Shown here: positions 9,144 through 16,233 of the stretch, in pieces | How positions within the stretch are numbered: the stretch's first letter is position 1 | Layout: the number at the start of each line of letters is the position of its first letter | NCBI RefSeq assembly: GCF_014495685.1 | Contig: NZ_JACTVI010000014.1 | Location: 1-64,000, forward strand | DNA length: 64,000 nt | Direction of reading: 5' to 3' | DNA from: Streptomyces sp. TRM68367 | GTDB lineage: Bacteria > Actinomycetota > Actinomycetes > Streptomycetales > Streptomycetaceae | Notes under the pieces: generated by a model | Database searches by the model: none | The model's input: only the letters and a program-made list of their open reading frames with translations | Told to the model about the DNA's origin: nothing | Program-made: the position numbers and the translations under genes

Positions 9144-9548
9144 ATGCCTGAAAACGAACCCTGGGAGTACACCCTTTACATCCCGAACGACCTGCGCGCC
9201 GTCACGGTCAGTCGCCGTACCCTGCGCCTGATCCTCACCCTGCACGGACTGATCGGTCTCGTGGACACCGCGGAGCTGGTCTCCAATGCCGTACGCCATA
9301 CGAAGGGGCCGGCCGCGTTGCGGGTGTGCTGGTCGGCGGGAGTGCTGAGGATCGGTGCGTGGGATGCCGACCCGGAACCGCCGGAGCCGCCGCGGGTGTT
9401 GGAACAGCTCGGTGAGGTGGAGGAGGGGAGGGGGCTGGCGTTGGTGCGGGCGTGTGCTGATGTGTGGGGGTGGAATCCGCTGACGAGGCACGGGAACCGG
9501 GGGAAGTACGTGTGGTGTGAGATCACTGCCGGTCGGCTGGCCGCGTGA
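9144..9548 (+). CDS. ATP-binding protein of the anti-sigma/HATPase_c type
   Basis: A 134-aa GHKL-fold protein. The N box is D-T-A-E-L-V-S-N-A-V-R-H-T (about 36-48), and the G2 box is E-G-R-G-L-A-L-V-R. The G1 box is degenerate (W-D-A-D-P). Such short stand-alone domains resemble RsbW/SpoIIAB-type kinases and occur beside XRE/DUF397 pairs. ATG 9144 begins M-P-E-N-E-P-W-E-Y and is the first ATG fitting the family length. It is divergent from the XRE gene across a 220-bp control region. Confidence 0.85.
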   Translation: MPENEPWEYTLYIPNDLRAVTVSRRTLRLILTLHGLIGLVDTAELVSNAVRHTKGPAALRVCWSAGVLRIGAWDADPEPPEPPRVLEQLGEVEEGRGLALVRACADVWGWNPLTRHGNRGKYVWCEITAGRLAA

Positions 9549-9565
9549 TGAGGAGGTGGGCGTTG

Positions 9566-9720
9566 GGCCGCCCGCTTCTTGGTCAGTGTCGTGCTTCCGC
9601 GAGCCGAGTAAGGGGCGCTTCACTCCGGTGCGCTGCGTTCCGCGTCGGCTTCGCCGATGGCCCTTCGGGCCACCCTTGACTCGGCTCGCGGAAGCACGGG
9701 GAAGGAGCGAGCGGGCGGCC
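9566..9720. repeat. Nested 155-bp inverted repeat
   Basis: The outer arms GGCCGCCCGCT (9566-9576) and AGCGGGCGGCC (9710-9720) are perfect complements. The inner arms, GTGCTTCCGCGAGCCGAGT (9591-9609) and its exact 19-bp complement (9679-9697), enclose a 69-bp centre with a smaller GGCCC-TTC-GGGCC hairpin. The rest of the 468-bp gap (9549-10016) is G/T-rich on the plus strand and holds a terminator-like hairpin but no supportable gene. It may be a structured terminator, a small RNA or a degenerate mobile repeat. Confidence 0.6.
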
Positions 9721-9926
9721 GGGGAGCGGCGGGTGGTCCAGGGGGTTGGCGGTGCGGGTTGGTTGGGTTGTGGGGCGGGGTTGGCGGCGAGGTCGGGGAG
9801 TTGGGGATACGCCGGGTGGGCTGAGCGGCGGTCGGCCGGTGGGTGGTGCGGCCGCGGTCGCGGCTCGCATGCACGCCGGGTGGGTTTGGCGGTTTGTGGT
9901 GAGTGGGTGGGGTGAGTGGTCGGAAA

Positions 9927-9960
9927 GCGCCAGATGGGGGTGGCGGGACCCGCCTGGCGC
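9927..9960. terminator. Hairpin downstream of the F420-type oxidoreductase gene
   Basis: GCGCCAG (9927-9933) pairs with CTGGCGC (9954-9960), and GGCGG (9942-9946) with CCGCC (9950-9954) forms a competing inner fold. It lies 57 bp past the oxidoreductase stop, between convergent genes. Confidence 0.45.
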
Positions 9961-10016
9961 CGTCCGGTGTTGGCCGAACGCGGCCGATCCCACCCTCACC
10001 CTCGTTCCGTACGGCG

Positions 10017-10862
10017 TTACAAGGTGTCGGCGAGGCGGTGTAGCTGGCTCGGGTCGAGGGCGTGGCAGTAGAGCATGACCTCGTCGGCGCCGAGGTCGGT
10101 GAAGGCGGTGATCGCGGTGCGGATCTCGGTGGGGGTGGTGAGCAGGGCGGCGACCATGCGGTCGGGCATGCCGGTGAAGGCGTAGTAGGCGTGCATGCGG
10201 GAGCGGGCGTCGTCGAGGACGTCCTGTGGGCCGAGGGCGACGTTGACCTGGGCGACGAGGCGGGGGGCGCCGTCGCGGCCGTATTCCTTCCAGAAGGTGC
10301 GTACGGTGTCGAAGAGGGCGCCTGCCCAGGAGGGGGGCGCGGCGGCCAGGAAGCCGTCGCCCCAGCGGGCGACGCGTTCCAGAGCGGCGGGCTTGAAGCC
10401 GCCGAAGAGGATCTCCGGGCCGCCGGGGCGGGCGGGGGCGGGACCGATCGGGCCGGTGTTGGCGTCGTACGGCTCGCCCCACCACAGGCGGCACATCAAA
10501 GCCATCTGTTCGTCCAGGCGGCGGCCCCGGGTGCGTATGTCGATGCCGGAGACCTGGTGGTCGTCGTCCCGGCCGCCTACGCCCAGGCCGAGGACCAGGC
10601 GGCCGCCGGTCATCCGGTCCAGGGTGGCGGCCTGCTTGGCGAGGAGGGCGGTGTCGCGTAGCGGGGCGAGCAGGACCTCGGTCTGGACGCGGATGCGGGA
10701 GGTGGCGCCGGCGAGGACGGCGAGGGCGACCAGGGGCTCGGGGTTGTCGTAGACGAGACGGTCGAGCAGGCCGAGCGTGCTGAAGGGCCCGGCGTCGGCG
10801 TGCTGGGCCCAGATGAGCAGGGTGGCGGGGTCGCCGATGGGCAGGCCGATTCCGACGTTCAT
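10017..10862 (-). CDS. Luciferase-like (F420-dependent class) oxidoreductase
   Basis: A 281-aa TIM-barrel protein of the bacterial luciferase superfamily. Family marks are V-G-I-G-L-P-I-G-D at the N-terminus, A-T-S-R-I-R-V-Q-T-E-V-L-L-A-P, the cofactor-loop stretch R-L-V-L-G-L-G-V-G-G-R-D-D-D, and F-G-G-F-K-P-A-A-L-E-R-V-A-R-W-G-D-G. In actinobacteria this class mostly uses F420, but FMN cannot be excluded. The substrate is unknown. ATG 10862 has a GGAGG site 8 bp upstream, so the longer open frame is not used. Confidence 0.85.
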   Translation of the reverse strand: MNVGIGLPIGDPATLLIWAQHADAGPFSTLGLLDRLVYDNPEPLVALAVLAGATSRIRVQTEVLLAPLRDTALLAKQAATLDRMTGGRLVLGLGVGGRDDDHQVSGIDIRTRGRRLDEQMALMCRLWWGEPYDANTGPIGPAPARPGGPEILFGGFKPAALERVARWGDGFLAAAPPSWAGALFDTVRTFWKEYGRDGAPRLVAQVNVALGPQDVLDDARSRMHAYYAFTGMPDRMVAALLTTPTEIRTAITAFTDLGADEVMLYCHALDPSQLHRLADTL

Positions 10863-11153
10863 GAAGGAGACCTCCGGAAGGAAGGGTCGACAAAGACAGC
10901 TGCCGCCCCTCCGGCACCTCGGTGAGGTGGGACGCTCCCGCCCTGCGGCGTGCTTCTGGGGAACGTCTCGTCGGAGTGATGTGACCTTAGAGCGAGTGGG
11001 GTTGGGAGACAAGCGGATTTCGGGGCGACCGGCCTGTCTTTGGTGCGGTGAATGGGCGAGAGCGGGGGCGTGAACGTTTCATCGACGCTCGAATGGGTGA
11101 ACTGGTTCTGGTCGCGCAGTCTTTCTCTGTCTGGGCCCGCCAAGGTTGCGCGC

Positions 11154-12095
11154 ATGGTCACATCAGCTCACGAGGGCATGCACCGGATCTTCCAGGAGCG
11201 GCCCGAGATCCTGGCTCCCGTGTTCGGGGTGCTGGGCGTCCCGTTGGCCGCGAAGGCGACCGTGGACGCCGTCACCACGGACGTTACGCAGACCCGGCCG
11301 CTGGAACGCCGCGTGGACACCGTGCTGCGCATCGGCCCGTCCGACGGCGAGGACTTTCTGCTCGCCATCGAGTCGCAGTCCGGGAAGGTCGCGGGCAAGG
11401 AGTGGAGTTGGTCGTACTACATCGCCTACCTCCAGGCGAAGTACGGCCTGCCCGTGCTGCTTCTCGTGGTCTGCCAGGACAGAGACACGGCCAAGTGGGC
11501 GGCCGGCCCCTTTGACTGCGGCACGCGTGACTGGACGGCTCAGCGGACGTATCCGCTGGTCGCCGGGCCGGACAACCTGCCGGTGATCACCGATGCCAGG
11601 ACGGCGGCGAAGAACCTGGCACTGGCCGCGCTCTCCGCCTTGGCGCACGCCCGCAGTGCCGACTGCGACGCCATAACGAAGGCAATCACAACCGCCCTGC
11701 TGGAGATCCGGAAAACAGACCCCGGGACCGCCGACTACTTCTTCGACTTCCTGGAAATCAGCCTGGGGAACACCCCAGCCGGACAGAAACTGAGGGAAAT
11801 CATGTCGTTCGTCAGCTATTTCCCCGGACGGGGAACGGTCCGCGAGACGGCCTATCTGGAGGGCAAGGCTGCAGGCAAGGCCGAAGCCGAGGCCGCAGGC
11901 GAGGCCAAGGGGATCCTGGCCGTGCTGGAGGTGCGTGGCATCCCCGTACCGGACAGTGTGCGCGAGCGCATCACCAGCTGCACCGATCTCGACCGCATGG
12001 ACCTCTGGCTGGAGCGGTCCCGCACGGTCCAGCGGGCCGAGGATCTGTTCGCCGGGGACCCGGAGGTTCCGCGGAACAGCCCTGAAGGGGCCTGA
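11154..12095 (+). CDS. Rpn/YhgA-like PD-(D/E)xK nuclease family protein
   Basis: A 313-aa protein. Residues 1-35 (H-E-G-M-H-R-I-F-Q-E-R-P-E) and the nuclease core (Asp55 in R-R-V-D-T-V-L-R-I; Glu73 and Gln75 in L-A-I-E-S-Q-S-G-K) match the transposase-derived Rpn family. In E. coli this family degrades DNA and some members defend against phage. Residues about 235-253 are an Ala/Gly/Lys/Glu linker. Residues about 255-313 form a helical module (G-I-L-A-V-L-E-V-R-G ... C-T-D-L-D-R-M). ATG 11154 was chosen for its family-like N-terminus; an ATG at 11052 is also in frame. The next gene repeats the C-terminal module. Confidence 0.8.
   Translation: MVTSAHEGMHRIFQERPEILAPVFGVLGVPLAAKATVDAVTTDVTQTRPLERRVDTVLRIGPSDGEDFLLAIESQSGKVAGKEWSWSYYIAYLQAKYGLPVLLLVVCQDRDTAKWAAGPFDCGTRDWTAQRTYPLVAGPDNLPVITDARTAAKNLALAALSALAHARSADCDAITKAITTALLEIRKTDPGTADYFFDFLEISLGNTPAGQKLREIMSFVSYFPGRGTVRETAYLEGKAAGKAEAEAAGEAKGILAVLEVRGIPVPDSVRERITSCTDLDRMDLWLERSRTVQRAEDLFAGDPEVPRNSPEGA
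11802..12095 (+). other. Candidate internal start giving the Rpn C-terminal domain alone
   Basis: An in-frame ATG at 11802 (residue 217 of the full protein) is preceded by GAGGG five bases upstream. It would make a 97-aa product containing only the linker and C-terminal helical module. In E. coli, Rpn genes make such short forms from internal starts and these act as antitoxins. Here the evidence is only the site and its position. Confidence 0.35.
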
Positions 12096-12098
12096 GCG

Positions 12099-12542
12099 TT
12101 GGCCGAGGAGCAAGACAGTCAGCAGGACGTGCCGTCGGAGTTGTTCGACCTCTACCGGTTCACGACGACGTGCCTCGCATTGGGCATCCCCGCGCCCAAG
12201 GTGGCGGGTGACTTCCTGTTCGGGCTGGAGGACCTCAGGCAACGTGGGGTGGTTCCCCTTGAGGAGGTGGCCCGGATTCGCGCCAGCACGGCGGGGGAGG
12301 AGGCGCGGGAGCACCTTGAGCAGCGGGCCTCAGGATTCGCCGCTGGGTACCGCTCGGCCTGGGCGGCAGCCATCCTGCGCGTCCTGGACACGCGCGGCGT
12401 CGAGTTCGACAAGCATCTCCACCGGGGCCTCCACCTGTGCCCCGACACGGACAGGCTCACCCGCTTCCTCGACCGGGCCGTCACCGCGACCGACGAGGCC
12501 GACCTGGTCGCTGGGGAGCCGAGCTCGTCGCACGGATCGTAG
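12099..12542 (+). CDS. Nuclease-less partner sharing the Rpn C-terminal module
   Basis: A 147-aa protein with a TTG start only 3 bp after the Rpn gene stop, preceded by AAGGGG, so the two are almost certainly co-transcribed. Residues 1-75 are helical and unrecognised (L-F-D-L-Y-R-F-T-T-T-C-L-A-L-G-I). Residues about 78-140 align by eye with the Rpn C-terminus: A-I-L-R-V-L-D-T-R-G versus G-I-L-A-V-L-E-V-R-G, and R-A-V-T-A-T-D-E-A-D-L-V-A-G-E-P versus R-S-R-T-V-Q-R-A-E-D-L-F-A-G-D-P. It has no nuclease motif. An antitoxin or regulatory role is inferred, not shown. Confidence 0.75.
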   Translation: MAEEQDSQQDVPSELFDLYRFTTTCLALGIPAPKVAGDFLFGLEDLRQRGVVPLEEVARIRASTAGEEAREHLEQRASGFAAGYRSAWAAAILRVLDTRGVEFDKHLHRGLHLCPDTDRLTRFLDRAVTATDEADLVAGEPSSSHGS

Positions 12543-12551
12543 AGTGCCCGG

Positions 12552-12923
12552 GTGAGCATCATCGGGGTCGGGATCGACGTGGCCGAGATCGATCGGTTCG
12601 AGGCGTCGCTGAAGCGGACGCCCGGGCTTGTCGATCGGCTGTTTGTGGAGCGGGAGTTGCTGCTGCCCAGTGGGGAGCGGCGCGGGGTGGCCTCGTTGGC
12701 TGTGCGGTTTGCCGCCAAGGAGGCGTTGGCGAAGGCGTTGGGGGCGCCGGCGGGGCTGCTCTGGACCGATGCCGAGGTGTATGTGGAGGACAGTGGGCAG
12801 CCTCGGCTTTATGTCACCGGGTCGGTGGCGGCCCGGGCGGCGGAGCTCGGGGTGCGGTCCTGGCATGTGTCGCTCAGTCATGACGCCGGGGTGGCCTCCG
12901 CTGTGGTGATCGCGGAGGGATGA
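12552..12923 (+). CDS. acpS: Holo-[acyl-carrier-protein] synthase AcpS
   Basis: A 123-aa enzyme that moves 4'-phosphopantetheine from CoA to the serine of acyl carrier proteins. The magnesium-binding G-I-D-V-A-E-I-D-R (about 7-15) and [12 protein letters not shown] (about 53-64) motifs are intact, as is W-H-V-S-L-S-H-D near the C-terminus. Length is normal. The GTG start lies 9 bp after the stop of the Rpn partner gene, so read-through is possible, although acpS is a core gene and the module before it looks accessory. Confidence 0.96.
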   Translation: MSIIGVGIDVAEIDRFEASLKRTPGLVDRLFVERELLLPSGERRGVASLAVRFAAKEALAKALGAPAGLLWTDAEVYVEDSGQPRLYVTGSVAARAAELGVRSWHVSLSHDAGVASAVVIAEG

Positions 12924-12979
12924 CGCCGGTCACAGAGGAGTGGGGCCGGCCCTCGTACCGGCCCCACCCGGACCCGGCG

Positions 12980-14173
12980 TCAGCAGATCGACTGGCGGCT
13001 GTTCACCAGGCGGTTGTTGCGGAACGTGGTGTTCTCACCGCAGGGGCTTTCCCTGATGGCGGAGTTGGTCACCGTCAGGTTCTGGATGGTGATGTCCCGG
13101 TTGTTCGGGAACTCCGAGCGTGCGGCGAGGCGGATTTCGCCGCCGCCCGAGACGCTGCCGCTCTGGGCGGCGATGTTCACGTTGTAGCAGTTCTCGATCA
13201 GGATCGAGTTGTTGCCGGTGTTGGAGATGTTCACCCGGTCGATGACCGCGCCGCCGCTCTCCGACACGCAGAACACGCCGCGGCCGCCGCCGCGCGCGAT
13301 GACCTCGCCGACGCGGATGTTCGTCGGGTAGCCGCTGCCGACGCGGCCGTTGCGGTTGGCCATGCGGAACGCGGCGTAACCCGTGCCGGTGCCGGCGCCC
13401 TCCGCGTCGACCTTCGTCACGGTGGCGTTGATGGTCTGGTTGAACAGCAGGCCCGACTCGCCCACGTTGCGGGCGGTGACCGTACCGATGGTGATGCCGT
13501 CGACGCCGTACGTCTCCACCGCGTGGCTGCTGGCGCCGGAGACGTACACGTTGTTGATGCGGACGTTGCGCGTCCACTGGCTGGTGTTGCCGCGGTTGTC
13601 GATCCGGATGCCGAGGCCCCGCGACAGGCGCATGTCGATCTGGCCGAGGACCACGTTCTGCACGTTGCGCATGAAGATGCCGTACAGAGGTGAGCCGGTG
13701 ACCTTGAGGTTCTGGACCTCGACGTCCCGGGCGCCGCGGGAGTAGATCGGGGCCTGGTCGCCCGAACCGCTGCCGGTGACGTTGATCGTGCCGCAGACGT
13801 CGAGCGTGGTGTAGCTGGGGAGGGATATGCGCGAGCCCGCGGACATCGAGCCCGAGCCGCGGACCACGACCCGTTCCTTGGCGGTGCGGCCCGACGTCAG
13901 GCTGTTCACGGCCGCCTGGACGGCGGCGCGCATGTCACTGCCGGTGTAGACGGTGCGGCTGCCGCGGCGGGCCGTCCAGGTGCTGCCGTTGAGCACGGCC
14001 TCGGCCTGGTACGAGCCGTCCCCGCAGGCGGCGGCTTTCGCGGGGGCGGCGGGAGCCGTGGGAGCCGCGGTGGCCTGAGCCATCAGGGTGCCCGTGGCGG
14101 TGAGGAGCGCGACGGCGCCGGCCGCTGCGGTGAAGGCGGCTCTTCGTCCTATGCGGGTTCGTCCTCGTCCCAT
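12980..14173 (-). CDS. Secreted right-handed parallel beta-helix protein (pectate-lyase-like fold)
   Basis: A 397-aa exported protein. The signal peptide (residues about 1-35) has a twin-Arg-like G-R-R-A-A-F-T followed by a hydrophobic stretch and A-T-A-A. The mature part is a ladder of short beta-strand repeats (V-E-V-Q-N-L-K-V, I-F-M-R-N-V-Q-N-V, I-T-I-G-T-V-T-A-R) typical of polygalacturonase/pectate lyase helices. No specific catalytic motif is certain, so the substrate is unknown. ATG 14173 has GAGAGGA 9 bp upstream; an in-frame ATG at 14218 would place the operator palindromes inside the gene, so it is less likely. Confidence 0.8.
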   Translation of the reverse strand: MGRGRTRIGRRAAFTAAAGAVALLTATGTLMAQATAAPTAPAAPAKAAACGDGSYQAEAVLNGSTWTARRGSRTVYTGSDMRAAVQAAVNSLTSGRTAKERVVVRGSGSMSAGSRISLPSYTTLDVCGTINVTGSGSGDQAPIYSRGARDVEVQNLKVTGSPLYGIFMRNVQNVVLGQIDMRLSRGLGIRIDNRGNTSQWTRNVRINNVYVSGASSHAVETYGVDGITIGTVTARNVGESGLLFNQTINATVTKVDAEGAGTGTGYAAFRMANRNGRVGSGYPTNIRVGEVIARGGGRGVFCVSESGGAVIDRVNISNTGNNSILIENCYNVNIAAQSGSVSGGGEIRLAARSEFPNNRDITIQNLTVTNSAIRESPCGENTTFRNNRLVNSRQSIC

Positions 14174-14192
14174 GCGGGTTCGTCCTCTCGTC

Positions 14193-14217
14193 GAATCGAT
14201 TCGACTGAATCGATTCA
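14193..14217 (-). promoter_or_regulatory. Tandem GAATCGATTC palindromes upstream of the beta-helix gene
   Basis: Two perfect 10-bp palindromes GAATCGATTC (14193-14202 and 14207-14216) are separated by GACT. The one farther from the gene extends to TGAATCGATTCA (14206-14217). Central-CG palindromes are typical LacI-family operators for plant-polymer enzymes. They lie 20-45 bp upstream of the start, where a repressor would block transcription. Confidence 0.6.
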
Positions 14218-14326
14218 TCCTGTGGGGGGCGGTGAGTTTGGCAAAGGGGCGGCAAAGCGTCAATGGGCGGGACGCGCGTTCCTGGGCGATGCCGTGCGGA
14301 GGGTGTGGTGCGGGAGACTCGGTCGC

Positions 14327-15760
14327 ATGCGGACTGCGTACAGCGTGGAGACGGTAAGGGCGGCCGAACGGGAACTGATGGCGCGGCTTCCGGAGGGCGC
14401 GTTGATGCAGCGCGCCGCCGCCGGGCTCGCCGCGGCCTGCGCGGACCTGCTGGGGCGGGTGTACGGGCGGCGGGTCGTACTGCTGGTCGGCAGCGGGGAC
14501 AACGGGGGTGACGCCCTGTACGCCGGGGCGCGGCTCGCCCGGCGCGGGGCGGGAGTCACGGCCGTGTTGCTCTCGGCCGAGCGGGCGCACGGCGGGGGGC
14601 TCGCGGCGCTGCGGCGAGCGGGGGGTTCGGTAGCGGGTTCCGATGCGGCGGAACGGCTGATCGAGCGGGCCGATCTCGTCATGGACGGGATTGTCGGGAT
14701 CGGCGGGAAGGGCGGGTTGCGGGCGGGCGCGGTGCCCTTGGCTGCTGCGGCCGAGCGCTCGCGGGCGGCTGTCGTGGCCGTCGATCTGCCGAGCGGGGTG
14801 GATGTCGACACCGGCGAGGTGCGCGGCGTCGCCATGCGGGCCGACCTGACCGTGACGTTCGGGACGCACAAGCCGGGGTTGCTGATCGACCCCGCGCGGG
14901 AGTACGCCGGGTCGGTGCGGCTGGTGGACATCGGGCTCGAACTGCCCGTCGAGGCCGAGTTGGAGGCGTTGCAGCACGTGGATGTGGCTCGGCTGCTGCC
15001 GGTGCCGCAGGTGGAGAGTGACAAGTACCGGCGGGGAGTTGTGGGGATCGCCGCCGGGTCGGGCCGGTATCCCGGCGCGGCTGTGCTGGCTGTGGCGGGG
15101 GCGTTGCGGGGTGGTGCCGGGGCGGTGCGGTACGTCGGGCCGGCCGGGGATGCGGTGATCGCGCGGTACCCGGAGACGCTGGTGTCGGATCAGGGGCCGA
15201 AGCGGGCGGGACGGGTGCAGGCGTGGGTGGTCGGGCCTGGGGCCGGTGACGACGCCGCGACTGTCGCGGAGGTGTTGCGGGCGGAGGTGCCGGTGCTGGT
15301 CGATGCGGACGGGCTGCGGTTGGCGGAGGTGGAGGCGGTGCGGGGGCGTACGGCGCCGACGTTGATGACGCCGCACGCCGGGGAGGCCGCGGCGTTGCTG
15401 GGGGTTGACCGGGGGGAGGTCGAGGGGGCTCGGCTGGCGGCGGTGCGGGAGTTGGCCCGGCGGTACGGGGCGACGGTGTTGCTGAAGGGGTCGACGACGT
15501 TGGTGGCGGATTCGGGCGGTGGGGCGGTGCGGGTGAATTCGACGGGGACGGGGTGGCTGGCTACGGCGGGGAGCGGGGACGTGTTGTCCGGGCTTACGGG
15601 GTCGTTGCTGGCGGCGGGGCTTTCCGCCGTGGACGCGGGGAGTGCGGGGGCGTATGTGCATGGGTTGGCGGGGCGGTTCGCGGCGGACGGGGCGCCGGTG
15701 GGGGCGCAGGATGTGGCGGGGGCGGTGGTGCGGGCTTGGCGGGATGTTCGCGGGGAGTGA
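14327..15760 (+). CDS. nnr: Bifunctional NAD(P)H-hydrate epimerase / ADP-dependent dehydratase
   Basis: A 477-aa two-domain repair enzyme for damaged NAD(P)HX. The N-terminal epimerase (YjeF_N/NnrE, about 1-210) shows G-S-G-D-N-G-G-D-A-L-Y-A-G-A-R. The C-terminal carbohydrate-kinase-like dehydratase (NnrD, about 220-477) shows G-S-G-R-Y-P-G-A-A, T-P-H-A-G-E, L-L-K-G-S-T-T and T-A-G-S-G-D-V-L-S-G. The fusion is standard in bacteria. The gene is divergent from the beta-helix gene and is followed closely by a small frameshifted gene and alr. Confidence 0.95.
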   Translation: MRTAYSVETVRAAERELMARLPEGALMQRAAAGLAAACADLLGRVYGRRVVLLVGSGDNGGDALYAGARLARRGAGVTAVLLSAERAHGGGLAALRRAGGSVAGSDAAERLIERADLVMDGIVGIGGKGGLRAGAVPLAAAAERSRAAVVAVDLPSGVDVDTGEVRGVAMRADLTVTFGTHKPGLLIDPAREYAGSVRLVDIGLELPVEAELEALQHVDVARLLPVPQVESDKYRRGVVGIAAGSGRYPGAAVLAVAGALRGGAGAVRYVGPAGDAVIARYPETLVSDQGPKRAGRVQAWVVGPGAGDDAATVAEVLRAEVPVLVDADGLRLAEVEAVRGRTAPTLMTPHAGEAAALLGVDRGEVEGARLAAVRELARRYGATVLLKGSTTLVADSGGGAVRVNSTGTGWLATAGSGDVLSGLTGSLLAAGLSAVDAGSAGAYVHGLAGRFAADGAPVGAQDVAGAVVRAWRDVRGE

Positions 15761-15781
15761 GCCGGGGGAGAGGAGGAGGCG

Positions 15782-16122
15782 GTGCGGCCTTTCGGAGCCC
15801 ACGTCCTGGCCCGCGGCGAAGTCGCCCGCGCCCATGCCCTGCTGGGCATCCTCATCGCGCCCCAGCAACTCCAGCTCTGCCGCCTCCTGTTCGACGGCAC
15901 GGCCCACTGGCTCACCCCCCCAGCCGCGCACTGGAACAGGACCTGCCCGCCGCCGACCGGGACCGCTACGCCGCCACCACGGCTGCCGCCCGTGAGGAGG
16001 ACATGCGCAACAGCTGGCGCTGGAGCCGGGACCTGGCCGCCGAGGCAGCCGACCGCTGGAGCATCCACGTGCCGCACGAACTGCACGAACAGATCAGCGG
16101 CCTCCTGGACGAGCCTCGCTGA
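15782..16122 (+). pseudogene. Small gene frameshifted at a seven-C run
   Basis: GTG 15782 has a strong AGGAGGAGG site just upstream. The first 44 codons have a strongly GC-rich third position (M-R-P-F-G-A-H-V-L-A-R-G-E-V-A-R-A-H-A). That bias then moves to the -1 frame, which continues to the TGA at 16122 (W-R-W-S-R-D-L-A-A-E-A-A, S-I-H-V-P-H-E-L-H-E-Q-I). The switch falls at the C run 15915-15921. Joining the frames gives about 113 aa. A single-base error, a real mutation or a programmed -1 shift are all possible. I do not recognise the family. Confidence 0.5.
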
Positions 16123-16233
16123 CCGCATCCCGCGGGGCGGAACAGGCAACGCCGGACGGATCGGGTTAAGAGTGGGGGCGTCGGCCCGGCACGTGACGGA
16201 GGCTGTCATACCTCTCTGAGACACTGGGCGACG

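Noticed and set aside
12980..15931. A 983-codon minus-strand open frame
   Set aside because: The real beta-helix gene starts at 14173; the upstream extension is antisense to the NAD(P)HX repair gene and is Pro/Arg/His-rich noise.
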